This document shows positions 17,005 to 24,544 of a stretch of 64,000 bases of DNA, piece by piece. The first letter of the stretch is position 1. Each line of letters begins with the position of its first letter. The notes beneath the pieces were generated by a model. The model had not been told where the DNA came from and made no database searches. It was given only the letters and a program-made list of their open reading frames with translations. The stretch lies in NCBI GenBank assembly GCA_964608265.1, contig CAZSNP010000003.1, positions 62,001 through 126,000 of the forward strand. Reading direction: 5' to 3'. Both the position numbers and the translations under genes were made by a program. The DNA comes from JANWXR01 sp964608265. Lineage in GTDB: Bacteria > Chloroflexota > Anaerolineae > Anaerolineales > UBA6663.

Positions 17005-19026
17005 TTACGGCTGGATGCCGTTCGCGCGCATCCAGTTGCCCAGGGCATTGCCCAGCGCGGTATCGCTCGCCGGGAAGTAGCCCACTTCGGTCACGTAGTC
17101 GTTGACTTGCGTGAGATAGAAGGCGATGAAGGCGGCCACCTGCGGCTTCGCCTGCATCACCGTCGCATCGCTGTAGATGAACAGCGGGCGGGCCAGCGGG
17201 TAGGTGCCGGCATTGACCGTCGCCACATCCGGCGACACTGCCTTGGCCGGGTCGGCGTCTTTGACCGAGATCGGCACGGCGCGAAGCTTGCCGCCTTCCG
17301 CCGCGAAGTACGCGTACCCGAAGTAACCGAGCGCGTTCGAACCGCCCTCGACACCCTGCACGAGCACATTGTCGTCTTCGCTGAACTGGACGTTCTCGGC
17401 CTCGAGGATGGCCTTCTCGCCGGCTTCGATGTTGGCCTTGCCATCCACCGGATTGGCCGGCGCCATCACCGCCTCGACGAAGTAATCGAAAGTGCCCGAG
17501 TCGGTGCCGGGGCTGAAGCGCTGGATCGGCTCAGCCGGCCAGCCCGCGCGCACATCGGCCCACGTGGTGGCAGTGCTGAACGCCGTCGCCAGCTCGGCCA
17601 GGGTCAGGTAATCGACAAAGGTGTTCTCGGCGCTCACAACCACCGCCAGCGCGTCGGTGCCCACACGGAACTCCACCGGCTCGCGCCCGATGGCCTTGCA
17701 GTTCTCGACTTCCTCGCTTTTGATCGGGCGGGAGGCGTTCGAGATGTCGGTCTCGCCTGACTTGCAGAAACGCTCGAAGCCCGCCCCGGTGCCGATGCTG
17801 TCCACCGACACGGTGCCCTGCGCGCCCTCCTGCTGATACAACTCGGCCATCTTCTCGGTCAGCGGGAAGACGGTGGACGAGCCGGCGGTCACGATATCGC
17901 CGGCGGCCGCCGTCACGTCCACCGAGACGCCGACGGCGCGATATAGATTGCCGTACGCGCGCCACAGGGTGGATTCGGGCGCGGGGAAGTAACCGACGCT
18001 GGTGATGTTGTCGGCCAGGCTGTCGAGATAGAACTTGATGAACGCGGCGACCTGCGGCTTCGCCTGAAGGATTTTGGCGTCGCTGTAGATGAAGAGCGGG
18101 CGCGCCAGCGGGTACTTGCCGTTGTTGACGTTCTCTTCACTCGGCTCAAAACCTTCGACCGGATCGTTCTTCGAGATCGGCACAGCCTTGAGCTTATCAC
18201 CCTCTTCAACGTAATAGGCGTAACCGAAGTAGCCGAGGGCATACTTGCCGCCCTCGACGCCCTGCACCAGCACATTGTCATCTTCGCTGAACTGGGTTTC
18301 GGCAGCGTTGAGGATGGCGGCCTTGGCCTTGTCGTTGTTGTTCTCGTTGGCCGGGCGCATCACCGCCTCGACGAAATAGTCGAAGGTGCCCGAGTCGGTG
18401 CCGGGGCTGAAGCGCTGGATCGGCTCGGCCGGCCAGCCCGCGCGCACATCGGCCCACGTGGCAGCCGTGCTGAACGCCGTCGCCAGTTCGGCCAGGGTGA
18501 GGTAGTCAACAAAGTCGTTTTCGGGGTTGACCACCACGGCCAGCGCATCGGTGCCGACGCGGAACTCGAGCGGGTTGCGGCCAATCGCCGCGCAGTTGGC
18601 AATTTCCTTGGCATTGATGGCGCGCGAGGCATTCGAGATGTCGGTCTCGCCGGTGACGCAGAAGCGTTCGAAGCCCGCGCCCGTGCCGATGCTATCCACC
18701 GACACACTCCCGCCAAAGCCCTCCTGCTCGAACAACTCCGCCATCTTCTCGGTCACGGGGAAGACGGTGGACGAGCCGGCCGTCACAATATCACCGGTGG
18801 CGTCTGCCGGGGTGAGGAAACTCGGCAGGCCATACGGGCCAGCCGGCTCAGCCGTCGGCGCCGGGGCATCGGTGGCCTGTGGGGCCGCCGTAGCCTGGGG
18901 TGCGCTGGTTGCGCCGTTCGCCTGAGTGGGCGCAGTCGTTGCAGTGGTGGCCGGGGCGCAGGCGCTTGCCACAATCGCAAGCACGAGCAGCCCAGACCAT
19001 AGAACATGAGTCTTGGGGCGTGACAT
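17005..19026 (-). CDS. pstS: PstS phosphate-binding lipoprotein with two tandem binding domains
   Basis: A 673-residue protein containing two complete PstS-type periplasmic binding domains, about 79-375 and 376-673, that are highly similar at both protein and DNA level. Each has TAGSSTVFP, VDSIGTGAGFERFC, DISNASR and RFSPGTDSGTFDYF, which provide the Thr, Ser, Asp and Arg ligands of phosphate; both sites look intact. The N-terminus is a lipoprotein signal ending VASAC (Cys23), then a Thr/Ala-rich linker. The start at 19026 was chosen for AGGAG upstream; the longer open frame is not signal-like. Usual PstS proteins have one domain of about 300 residues. A Pho-box-like site lies 65 bp upstream. 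Confidence 0.95.
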   Translation of the reverse strand: MSRPKTHVLWSGLLVLAIVASACAPATTATTAPTQANGATSAPQATAAPQATDAPAPTAEPAGPYGLPSFLTPADATGDIVTAGSSTVFPVTEKMAELFEQEGFGGSVSVDSIGTGAGFERFCVTGETDISNASRAINAKEIANCAAIGRNPLEFRVGTDALAVVVNPENDFVDYLTLAELATAFSTAATWADVRAGWPAEPIQRFSPGTDSGTFDYFVEAVMRPANENNNDKAKAAILNAAETQFSEDDNVLVQGVEGGKYALGYFGYAYYVEEGDKLKAVPISKNDPVEGFEPSEENVNNGKYPLARPLFIYSDAKILQAKPQVAAFIKFYLDSLADNITSVGYFPAPESTLWRAYGNLYRAVGVSVDVTAAAGDIVTAGSSTVFPLTEKMAELYQQEGAQGTVSVDSIGTGAGFERFCKSGETDISNASRPIKSEEVENCKAIGREPVEFRVGTDALAVVVSAENTFVDYLTLAELATAFSTATTWADVRAGWPAEPIQRFSPGTDSGTFDYFVEAVMAPANPVDGKANIEAGEKAILEAENVQFSEDDNVLVQGVEGGSNALGYFGYAYFAAEGGKLRAVPISVKDADPAKAVSPDVATVNAGTYPLARPLFIYSDATVMQAKPQVAAFIAFYLTQVNDYVTEVGYFPASDTALGNALGNWMRANGIQP

Positions 19027-19090
19027 ATTCTTCTTCTCCTTAGGGATGTTCGTTGGTCGCGCATACCGTAATCGGGCCAGTTCAAACCTG

Positions 19091-19108
19091 CCGAAAGCGA
19101 AGATTAAG
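19091..19108 (-). promoter_or_regulatory. Putative Pho box upstream of pstS
   Basis: On the minus strand CTTAATC-TTCG-CTTTCGG, preceded by AAA; 7-N4-7 arrangement, 65 bp before the pstS start. The second half-site is weak, so support comes mainly from the matching sites before phoB and the 10928-11230 gene. Confidence 0.35.
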
Positions 19109-19167
19109 TTTCTTTGATCGGACAACCGTGAGATCGGATTGCACCCGCAACGCCACAGATATGTATT

Positions 19168-19207
19168 GAAAAAGGATGGAGCGGGTCGCACGCAATCTGC
19201 TCCATCC
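19168..19207 (-). terminator. Intrinsic terminator downstream of the phoX remnant
   Basis: Perfect 9-bp stem GGATGGAGC/GCTCCATCC with a 16-nt loop, followed on the minus strand by CTTTTTC. It lies 35 bp past the stop of the phoX fragment and upstream of pstS. Confidence 0.75.
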
Positions 19208-19241
19208 TTCCGAAATTCGACTGCCAAATCAGTTGCCGGTG

Positions 19242-19451
19242 TTACGCCGCGCCGGCGCGCTTCTTCGTGTCGTTGTTTTGCAGGACGATGACGCCCGGGC
19301 GGGGCGGCAGAGCACGGCGGTTGTCGGGCCAGCGCGTGCTGGGTCGCTCGAAATTGCTGCCTTCGGTCGGGTGCTGAATGGCGAGGAAGAGCGGGGTGTT
19401 GTCGCTCGACAACCCCGGCCCGCAGTCGGTCAACGTCAAATCAACTCCGGC
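19242..19451 (-). pseudogene. C-terminal remnant of a PhoX-type (DUF839) alkaline phosphatase
   Basis: About 70 codons are open, beginning right after an in-frame TGA. They read LTLTDCGPGLSSDNTPLFL, then AIQHPTEGSNFERPSTRWPD and PPRPGVIVL, which is the typical end of PhoX/DUF839 secreted phosphatases (LTD...LFVAVQHPGE...SRWPD...PRPSVVV). The roughly 500 residues expected upstream are absent; there is instead a hairpin and a small ORF. No ATG is available. The fragment keeps its terminator and sits within the Pho cluster, so a Pho-regulated phosphatase was probably lost by deletion. An alternative, that it is a short functional ORF started at TTG, is unlikely. Confidence 0.6.
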
Positions 19452-19469
19452 TCAGCGTGGCCGAAATCA

Positions 19470-19495
19470 AACACGCGCCCGGTTGGGCGCGTGTT
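19470..19495 (-). terminator. Hairpin ending the phoB-phoR transcript
   Basis: Perfect 11-bp stem AACACGCGCCC / GGGCGCGTGTT with a GGTT-type tetraloop; the minus strand continues TTGATTTC. It lies about 100 bp past the small ORF and could act as terminator despite an interrupted T-run. Confidence 0.55.
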
Positions 19496-19596
19496 CAAAG
19501 GAGGAGGAGAACCGCGCAATGCCGTTCCCGTATGGGCAGCGTAGACCGCGCGGCTCAAAGCTCGTTCATGGGCGCGGCAACGTTTGTTGAAGGGCC

Positions 19597-19743
19597 TCAG
19601 GCGTGCCGGGCTGTGAAGGCCGCCAGCCCCATCAGCGCCTGCTGAGTGCCGAGCGGCAGGGCAGCGGGCGCCCGGGGCGTGAGGCGGGCCACGGGGCGGC
19701 GACGGGCTTTGCGGCGCTGAGTGGGTGTGACATATTTCTTCAT
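19597..19743 (-). CDS. Putative 48-residue basic small protein downstream of phoR
   Basis: An ATG-started frame of 48 codons begins MKKYVTPTQRRKARRRPVAR and ends FTARHA. The N-terminal half is strongly basic and the C-terminal half (ALPLGTQQALMGLAAF) could form a short amphipathic helix. GGTGG precedes the ATG by a few bases. It follows phoR by 24 bp and is followed by the hairpin at 19470-19495, which fits a third cistron of the phoB-phoR transcript. No family was recognised and chance cannot be excluded in GC-rich DNA. Confidence 0.35.
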   Translation of the reverse strand: MKKYVTPTQRRKARRRPVARLTPRAPAALPLGTQQALMGLAAFTARHA

Positions 19744-19767
19744 ACCCACCAGCCTAGCTCGCGCGGG

Positions 19768-21435
19768 TTAAGTGTTCGTCATGCCGCTCGTAAACGACGT
19801 TGATTTCTCGCCCGGATGAGGCGGCGGGGCCTCAGCGTGCAGGTACGGGAGCAGTTCGCTCTCGATGCGCCGGCGCAAATCGTCGCGGGCGGCGCGGAAG
19901 GCGGCGCGGCGCTCCTCATCGGTACCCTGCACTTGCGATGGGTCTGCGATGCTCCAGTGCCAGCGCGCCCTGCCTTGCGGGAAAAACGGGCAAGTCTCAT
20001 TGGCGCTGTCGCAAACCGTGATGACGACATCGAACGGCTCGTTCACAAACCGTTCAAGCGTCTTCGATGTTTGCCCGGTCACATCCATACCCAACTCGTG
20101 CATCACCGCAATCGCTTCGGGGCGCACGCGCGTGGCAACCGTGCCGGCGCTGAACGCGGCCACGGTGTTGTGGCTGAGGCCGCGCAACAAGCCCTCGGCC
20201 ATTTGCGAGCGGGCGCTGTTGTGCGTGCACAGGAACAGCACGCGTTGCGTTGGGTTGGGCATGTGTAGCTCCGTGTGACTTGGCTCGGCGGCGAGCAGGG
20301 TGAACGAGAAGCACGCGCCGTGCCCGGGCACGCCGTCGCTTTCCACCCAGATCTTTCCGCCGTGCGCCTCGACGACGTGTTTGGCGATGGCCAAACCCAG
20401 GCCGGTGCCGCCGCTCTTGCGCGAACGGTCACCGCGATAGAAGCGCTCGAACACGCGCGGCAGGTCCATCGGTGCGATGCCCGGCCCGCTGTCGGTCACG
20501 CTCACCAGCACGTCGCCGTTGACGGCCCGCGCCTGCACCTGAATGCGTCCGGCGGGGGGCGTGAATTTGATGGCGTTGTGCAGCAGATTACCGAGCGTGC
20601 GGTTGATGAGGTCGGCATCGGCCAGCGCGATGAGATCAGGCGGTACGTCCATCTCAACCCGCTGCTGTTTGTGCTGGGCCTGCGGCGTCAACCGTTCCAC
20701 GGCGCCGCTGACCAATTGATTGACCGGCGTCGGCAGCAGCTTGACGATGGCCTGCCCCGATTCGATCTGCGCCAGGTCGAGCAACTCCTGTGCCATCTGC
20801 TCGAGGGCCTGCACCTCGGTGCTGATCTTTTGCAGCAACGTCAGCCGGGCCTGGGCTTCGTTGGCCACGCCCGAGAGCAGGCTTTCGACCAGAAGCCGGA
20901 TGGATGTGATCGGTGTGCGCAGTTCGTGCGAGATGTTGGCGATGAAGTCGCGGCGCGCGCGACCCAGCCGTTGCAGTTCGCTTTGATCTTTGAGCACCAG
21001 CGCCAGGCCATGTTGGCCGGCCGCGATGGCGCGCGCGCGGAATGGCAAACCGTTGAGCATGATCTGCCGGTCATTGTCATCGCCGCCCGCCAGCACATGC
21101 GCGGCCAGTTCATCCAACTCCACCGAGCGCGTGGCCGTCATCAGCGTATCGCCGGCGTTCACCTTCGGGCCGAACAGCCCCAGGGCGGCCACGTTGACCT
21201 GCTCGAGGGTTCGATCTGGCGCGACGATGAGCACCGCGTCGGATTGAGCGAGGTTGAGCGCGGCGGACTGTGCGACCTGGCGGCGCAACTCGGCCTGATC
21301 CGCCAGCCGGGCGCGCTCGGCGGCCCGCCGCTCGATCTCGGCCCGTTCGGCGTGCGCGCGGGCGCGCTGCCACTGCACGGCCAGAATCAGCGCGACGAAG
21401 GCGAAGGCCGCGACGAGGAGCCACTCGAATGACAA
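19768..21435 (-). CDS. phoR: PhoR-type sensor histidine kinase fused to an ArsC-type arsenate reductase domain
   Basis: One uninterrupted 555-codon frame. Residues 1-20 are a membrane helix; 25-55 a charged coiled coil; about 60-150 a PAS-like domain; the HisKA box is NISHELRTP with His170; the ATPase has NLLHNAIKF, DSGPGI and GGTGLGLAI. After about residue 385 the chain runs straight into an ArsC/LMW-phosphatase domain: P-loop CTHNSAR (403-409), resolving Cys475 and Cys482 (the spacing of thioredoxin-linked ArsC), and IADPSQVQG. At the junction Met392 has GGAG six bases upstream, so the reductase might also be made alone. The start codon appears to be TTG. It follows phoB, its presumed partner. 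Confidence 0.88.
   Translation of the reverse strand: MSFEWLLVAAFAFVALILAVQWQRARAHAERAEIERRAAERARLADQAELRRQVAQSAALNLAQSDAVLIVAPDRTLEQVNVAALGLFGPKVNAGDTLMTATRSVELDELAAHVLAGGDDNDRQIMLNGLPFRARAIAAGQHGLALVLKDQSELQRLGRARRDFIANISHELRTPITSIRLLVESLLSGVANEAQARLTLLQKISTEVQALEQMAQELLDLAQIESGQAIVKLLPTPVNQLVSGAVERLTPQAQHKQQRVEMDVPPDLIALADADLINRTLGNLLHNAIKFTPPAGRIQVQARAVNGDVLVSVTDSGPGIAPMDLPRVFERFYRGDRSRKSGGTGLGLAIAKHVVEAHGGKIWVESDGVPGHGACFSFTLLAAEPSHTELHMPNPTQRVLFLCTHNSARSQMAEGLLRGLSHNTVAAFSAGTVATRVRPEAIAVMHELGMDVTGQTSKTLERFVNEPFDVVITVCDSANETCPFFPQGRARWHWSIADPSQVQGTDEERRAAFRAARDDLRRRIESELLPYLHAEAPPPHPGEKSTSFTSGMTNT
20262..20272 (-). promoter_or_regulatory. Internal ribosome-binding site and ATG at the kinase/ArsC junction
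   Basis: On the minus strand GGAG is followed by a six-base spacer and ATG (Met392 of the fusion; next residues PNPTQRVLFLC). It sits exactly where a stand-alone arsC would start and is in frame with the kinase, so both fusion and free reductase could be produced. Confidence 0.45.
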
Positions 21436-21439
21436 GGCT

Positions 21440-21511
21440 CAAACGCGAAACGTGACGCGTATAACGTGAGCGCTGCCTCGCCGATCACGTTCCACGCCCG
21501 ACGCCCCACGA
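21440..21511. repeat. Heptamer-word hairpin between phoB and phoR
   Basis: CG-started words ACGCGAA, ACGTGAC, GCGTATA, ACGTGAG at exact 7-nt steps (21444, 21451, 21458, 21465), followed by an inverted arm containing GATCACGTTCCACG. Same word family as 37679 and 53107. Confidence 0.55.
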
Positions 21512-22189
21512 CTAACCCTCAAAGCGATACCCCACCCCGCGCACGGTGGTGATGCGTTTCGGCGTGGAGGGGTCGTCTTCAATCTTCTCGCGCAGCCAGC
21601 GGATGTGCACATCAACGGTATGGCTGTCGCCGACGTAATCGTAGCCCCACACCCGGTTGAGCAGCAGATCGCGCGACAGCACCGCGCCCTGATTGCGCAT
21701 CAGCTCCGCCAGCAGATCGAATTCGCGGTGGGTGAGCTTGAGTTCGCCGCCGTTGAGGTACGCGCGGCGGCTGAGCAGGTCGAGGTTCAGCTCGTTGGCG
21801 CTGAGCTTTGTTGCCGAACGGTTGTCGGCGCGGGCGCGGCGCAGGGCGGCGCGCACGCGGGCCAGCAGTTCGCCGAGCGAGAACGGCTTCACCACATAAT
21901 CGTCCGCGCCGGTCTCCAGCCCGGTGATGCGATCCATCTCGGTGCCGCGCGCGGTGAGGATGATGATGGGCACATCCGAATCGCGCCGCAGCATCCGGCA
22001 GACCGAGAGGCCGTCCAGTTCCGGCAGCATCAGGTCGAGGATGATCAGGTCGGGGGACTCATCGCGGGCGAGCCGCAGCCCGTCGGAGCCGTCGGCGGCG
22101 GTCACCACGTCAAACTTCTCGGCGCGCAGGTTGAGGGCCAGCGTGTCGCGCACGGTGGCTTCATCTTCAATCAGGAGTATTCGCGGCAT
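21512..22189 (-). CDS. phoB: Phosphate response regulator PhoB (OmpR family)
   Basis: A 225-residue two-component response regulator that would activate the Pho regulon when phosphorylated by PhoR. The receiver domain has the acidic pair in IEDEATVRD, the phospho-acceptor Asp in LIILDLMLPELDG, Thr in ILTARG and Lys in VVKPFS. The C-terminal winged-helix domain shows LNLDLLSRRAYLNG, LTHREFDLLAELMRNQGAVL and the recognition segment TVDVHIRWLREKIEDDP ending VRGVGYRFEG. The start MPRILLIED (22189) was preferred over upstream in-frame GTG/ATG codons because those run into the putative Pho box at 22239. No strong Shine-Dalgarno is seen. Confidence 0.93.
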   Translation of the reverse strand: MPRILLIEDEATVRDTLALNLRAEKFDVVTAADGSDGLRLARDESPDLIILDLMLPELDGLSVCRMLRRDSDVPIIILTARGTEMDRITGLETGADDYVVKPFSLGELLARVRAALRRARADNRSATKLSANELNLDLLSRRAYLNGGELKLTHREFDLLAELMRNQGAVLSRDLLLNRVWGYDYVGDSHTVDVHIRWLREKIEDDPSTPKRITTVRGVGYRFEG

Positions 22190-22238
22190 TTTGTAGGGAT
22201 CAGGCATATTGGGTTTCATAGGCACGCTACCGAACACA

Positions 22239-22256
22239 GTTTAACTGCGGGTTAAG
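22239..22256 (-). promoter_or_regulatory. Putative Pho box upstream of phoB
   Basis: On the minus strand CTTAACC-CGCA-GTTAAAC: two 7-nt half-sites separated by 4 nt, also matching the TTAAC-type half-sites with 11-bp periodicity known for PhoP in Gram-positives. It is 50 bp before the chosen phoB start, which fits autoregulation. Confidence 0.5.
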
Positions 22257-22276
22257 GGGCTGGCAAGCGGGGATGA

Positions 22277-22376
22277 CCTCACCCGACCCCCCTTTCATTC
22301 CCCCATCGTCGCGCCGACGATACCGAAAATGCCACGGCCGCACACGCGGCGATGGGGGACAGAGGGGGGGTGAGGG
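22277..22376. repeat. CCTCACCC/GGGTGAGG palindromic repeat, copy A
   Basis: Left arm CCTCACCC...CCCCCATCG and right arm CGATGGGGG...GGGTGAGG are inverted repeats around a central GTCGCGCCGACGA palindrome. Related elements occur at 32784 and 59718. It fills the space between divergent phoB and the receiver gene. Confidence 0.6.
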
Positions 22377-22447
22377 TACGGTTAGGACTCCCCATCCATG
22401 CCAAATTGACCCACGGCCAGCCCCCCGTATACTCGCCAACAGACGTT

Positions 22448-22915
22448 ATGCAAGGTTTGAGACTGCCCGATTCTGTGGCCTGGATGCCGCCGCCTGTGAT
22501 TGGAGCTACAATTGCCGTTGTCGTGGGTGACGAGGATCTTTCGGCCCTAATCCAGACGGTGCTGGCCGGCCCGGCGCTGCACCTCAGCCTGGCGGGCACC
22601 GGCCGCGCCGGGTTGAACCTGTTGCGGGCGCATCCGCCCGATGTGTTGTTGCTCGACCTGTCGTTGCCCGATATGAACGGCTGGGAATTATTCATGCAGC
22701 TCCAGTCCGAAGATGGCACCACACCGATGCCCATCATCATACTGGCCGACCGCGCCAGCCGCGTGGATAAGAACTTCGGCCTGTATGTGGCCGGCGTCCA
22801 CGACTTCGTGATGAAACCGTTCATGCCCTCGCAACTGCGGGCCAGCGTGACCCGGGCGCTCGCGGATGGCGCGCCGATGGAATTCCTCCACGCCGTGACC
22901 TTCACCCCGGCGTAA
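22448..22915 (+). CDS. Stand-alone response-regulator receiver protein
   Basis: A 155-residue protein consisting of one CheY-like receiver domain: acidic GDED near the start, phospho-acceptor Asp in VLLLDLSLPDMNGWELF and the Lys in FVMKPF. The usual Thr/Ser after strand 4 is replaced (IIILADRAS), so the switch may be altered. No output domain is present, so it probably works by protein-protein contact. The start ATG at 22448 gives MQGLRLPD; a second ATG at 22484 is possible. It is divergent from phoB and 11 bp upstream of an aldehyde dehydrogenase gene; partner kinase unknown. Confidence 0.8.
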   Translation: MQGLRLPDSVAWMPPPVIGATIAVVVGDEDLSALIQTVLAGPALHLSLAGTGRAGLNLLRAHPPDVLLLDLSLPDMNGWELFMQLQSEDGTTPMPIIILADRASRVDKNFGLYVAGVHDFVMKPFMPSQLRASVTRALADGAPMEFLHAVTFTPA

Positions 22916-22926
22916 GCGAGGCCGGC

Positions 22927-24543
22927 ATGGAATCCCCAGCCCAGCATCTCACCTTCACCAACCCCGCCACCGGCGAACCCTTTGGCCGCGTGGCGATGAC
23001 GCCGTTGCCCGAGGTCAGGCGGGCGGTGGAGGACATGCGAGCGGCCGCGCGCTGGTGGGGCCGGGTGCCGTTGCGCGACCGGGTGCGGGCGTTGCGGCGC
23101 TTTCAGGAATTGGTGATTGATGCGCGCGACGAAATCTCCGCCGTCATCACGCAGGATACGGGCAAGTCGCGCCAGGATGCGCTGGCCACCGACATCGTGC
23201 CGATGGTGGACAACCTCGACGAGTATTGCCGCAACGCCGGGGCCTGGCTCAGCCCGGAGCCCGTGTCGAGCGGGATGTATTTTCTCAAGCGGTGTTATAT
23301 CGAATATCGCCCGCACGGCGTGGTGGCCGTGCTCGGGCCGTGGAATCTGCCGTGGCTGCTGGCCGTGCCGCCGACCGTCTCGGCGCTGTTGGCCGGCAAC
23401 ACCGTCGTGCTCAAGCCGTCGGAGGTGACGCCCGCCGTCGGTGCGCTGATCGAGTCGCTCTTCGCCCGCGTGCCCGAACTCGCGCCGTTTGTCCGCGTCG
23501 TGCACGGCGATGGGGGCGTGGGCGCGGCGCTTGTGGACGCGCGGCCCGACTACGTCTACCTCACCGGCTCGACCGCCACCGGCAAGCGGGTGATGCGCGC
23601 CGCCGCCGAGCACCTTATCCCCACCACACTTGAGCTGGGTGGCAAAGACCCCTTCATCGTTTTGGAGGATGCGGATGTGAACGCCGCGGCGCGCTGGGCG
23701 GTGTGGGGCGCGTTCTTCAACGCCGGGCAGGCGTGTGTGTCAGTCGAGCGCGCCTATGTCGTCGAGCCGGTCTTCGATGAGTTCGTCAGCCGCGTGCTCG
23801 CTTTCGCCGCGCAGGTGAAGCAGGGCTACTCCGCCGAAATCGACAACCCGTATGACCTCGGCCCGATGACGTCGACGCGGCAGGTCGAGATTGTGAAACA
23901 GCACCTCGACGATGCCCGGGCCAAGGGCGCCCGCATCCTGAGCGGCGGCGCGATCCGGGGCAGCTTCATCGAACCAACCATCGTCGTCAACGTCACCCAT
24001 GACATGTTGCTGATGCAGGATGAGACATTCGGGCCTATCCTGCCCATTATGAAGGTGACGGATGAGGCCGAGGCCATCGCCCTGGCCAACGACAGCCGCT
24101 TCGGGCTGGGCGCTTCGGTGTGGAGCAACGACCTCGAGCGCGCCGAACGCGTGGCCCACGAGTTGCGCGCCGGCTCCATCGTCATCAACGATGCGTTGGT
24201 GAGCTTCGGCCTGGCCACGCTGCCCTTCGGCGGCTCGGGCGACTCAGGCTCGGGACGGTCGCACGGCAGGGAGGGCCTGCGACAGTTCACCAGGACGCAC
24301 GCCTACATGGTCAGCAGCCCGCCGCCCGCATGGGACATCGTCGCCATCTTGCGCCGGCCCGGCCACTATCAGCTCACCGCCGATGTGTTACGGCTGCTGT
24401 TCGGCGTCAATTTGCGCCAGCGGCTCGAACCGCTGACCGAGCGCCTGCCCGGCAACCGCAAAACAGTTGCGGCTGCCCTGGGGGCGTTGGGTGTGCTGGC
24501 GACCGGCGCGTTCCTCCTCAGCCGATCGCGCCAACGAGGGTGA
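22927..24543 (+). CDS. Aldehyde dehydrogenase with C-terminal membrane anchor
   Basis: A 538-residue NAD(P)-dependent aldehyde dehydrogenase. Motifs: GPWNLPWLL with the catalytic Asn, LELGGKDP with the general-base Glu, FNAGQACVSVERAYV with the nucleophilic Cys, and ETFGPILPIMKV. Beyond the normal end of the family (about residue 455) there is an extra 80 residues finishing in a hydrophobic helix (VAAALGALGVLATGAFLLS) and a basic end, a typical tail anchor. Tail-anchored ALDHs oxidise long-chain or lipid aldehydes; that substrate class is inferred. The next gene starts one base after the stop, so the two should be cotranslated. Confidence 0.9.
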   Translation: MESPAQHLTFTNPATGEPFGRVAMTPLPEVRRAVEDMRAAARWWGRVPLRDRVRALRRFQELVIDARDEISAVITQDTGKSRQDALATDIVPMVDNLDEYCRNAGAWLSPEPVSSGMYFLKRCYIEYRPHGVVAVLGPWNLPWLLAVPPTVSALLAGNTVVLKPSEVTPAVGALIESLFARVPELAPFVRVVHGDGGVGAALVDARPDYVYLTGSTATGKRVMRAAAEHLIPTTLELGGKDPFIVLEDADVNAAARWAVWGAFFNAGQACVSVERAYVVEPVFDEFVSRVLAFAAQVKQGYSAEIDNPYDLGPMTSTRQVEIVKQHLDDARAKGARILSGGAIRGSFIEPTIVVNVTHDMLLMQDETFGPILPIMKVTDEAEAIALANDSRFGLGASVWSNDLERAERVAHELRAGSIVINDALVSFGLATLPFGGSGDSGSGRSHGREGLRQFTRTHAYMVSSPPPAWDIVAILRRPGHYQLTADVLRLLFGVNLRQRLEPLTERLPGNRKTVAAALGALGVLATGAFLLSRSRQRG

Positions 24544-24544
24544 G

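Noticed and set aside
17005..19026. Two separate pstS genes
   Set aside because: There is no stop codon, ribosome-binding site or second signal peptide between the two domains.
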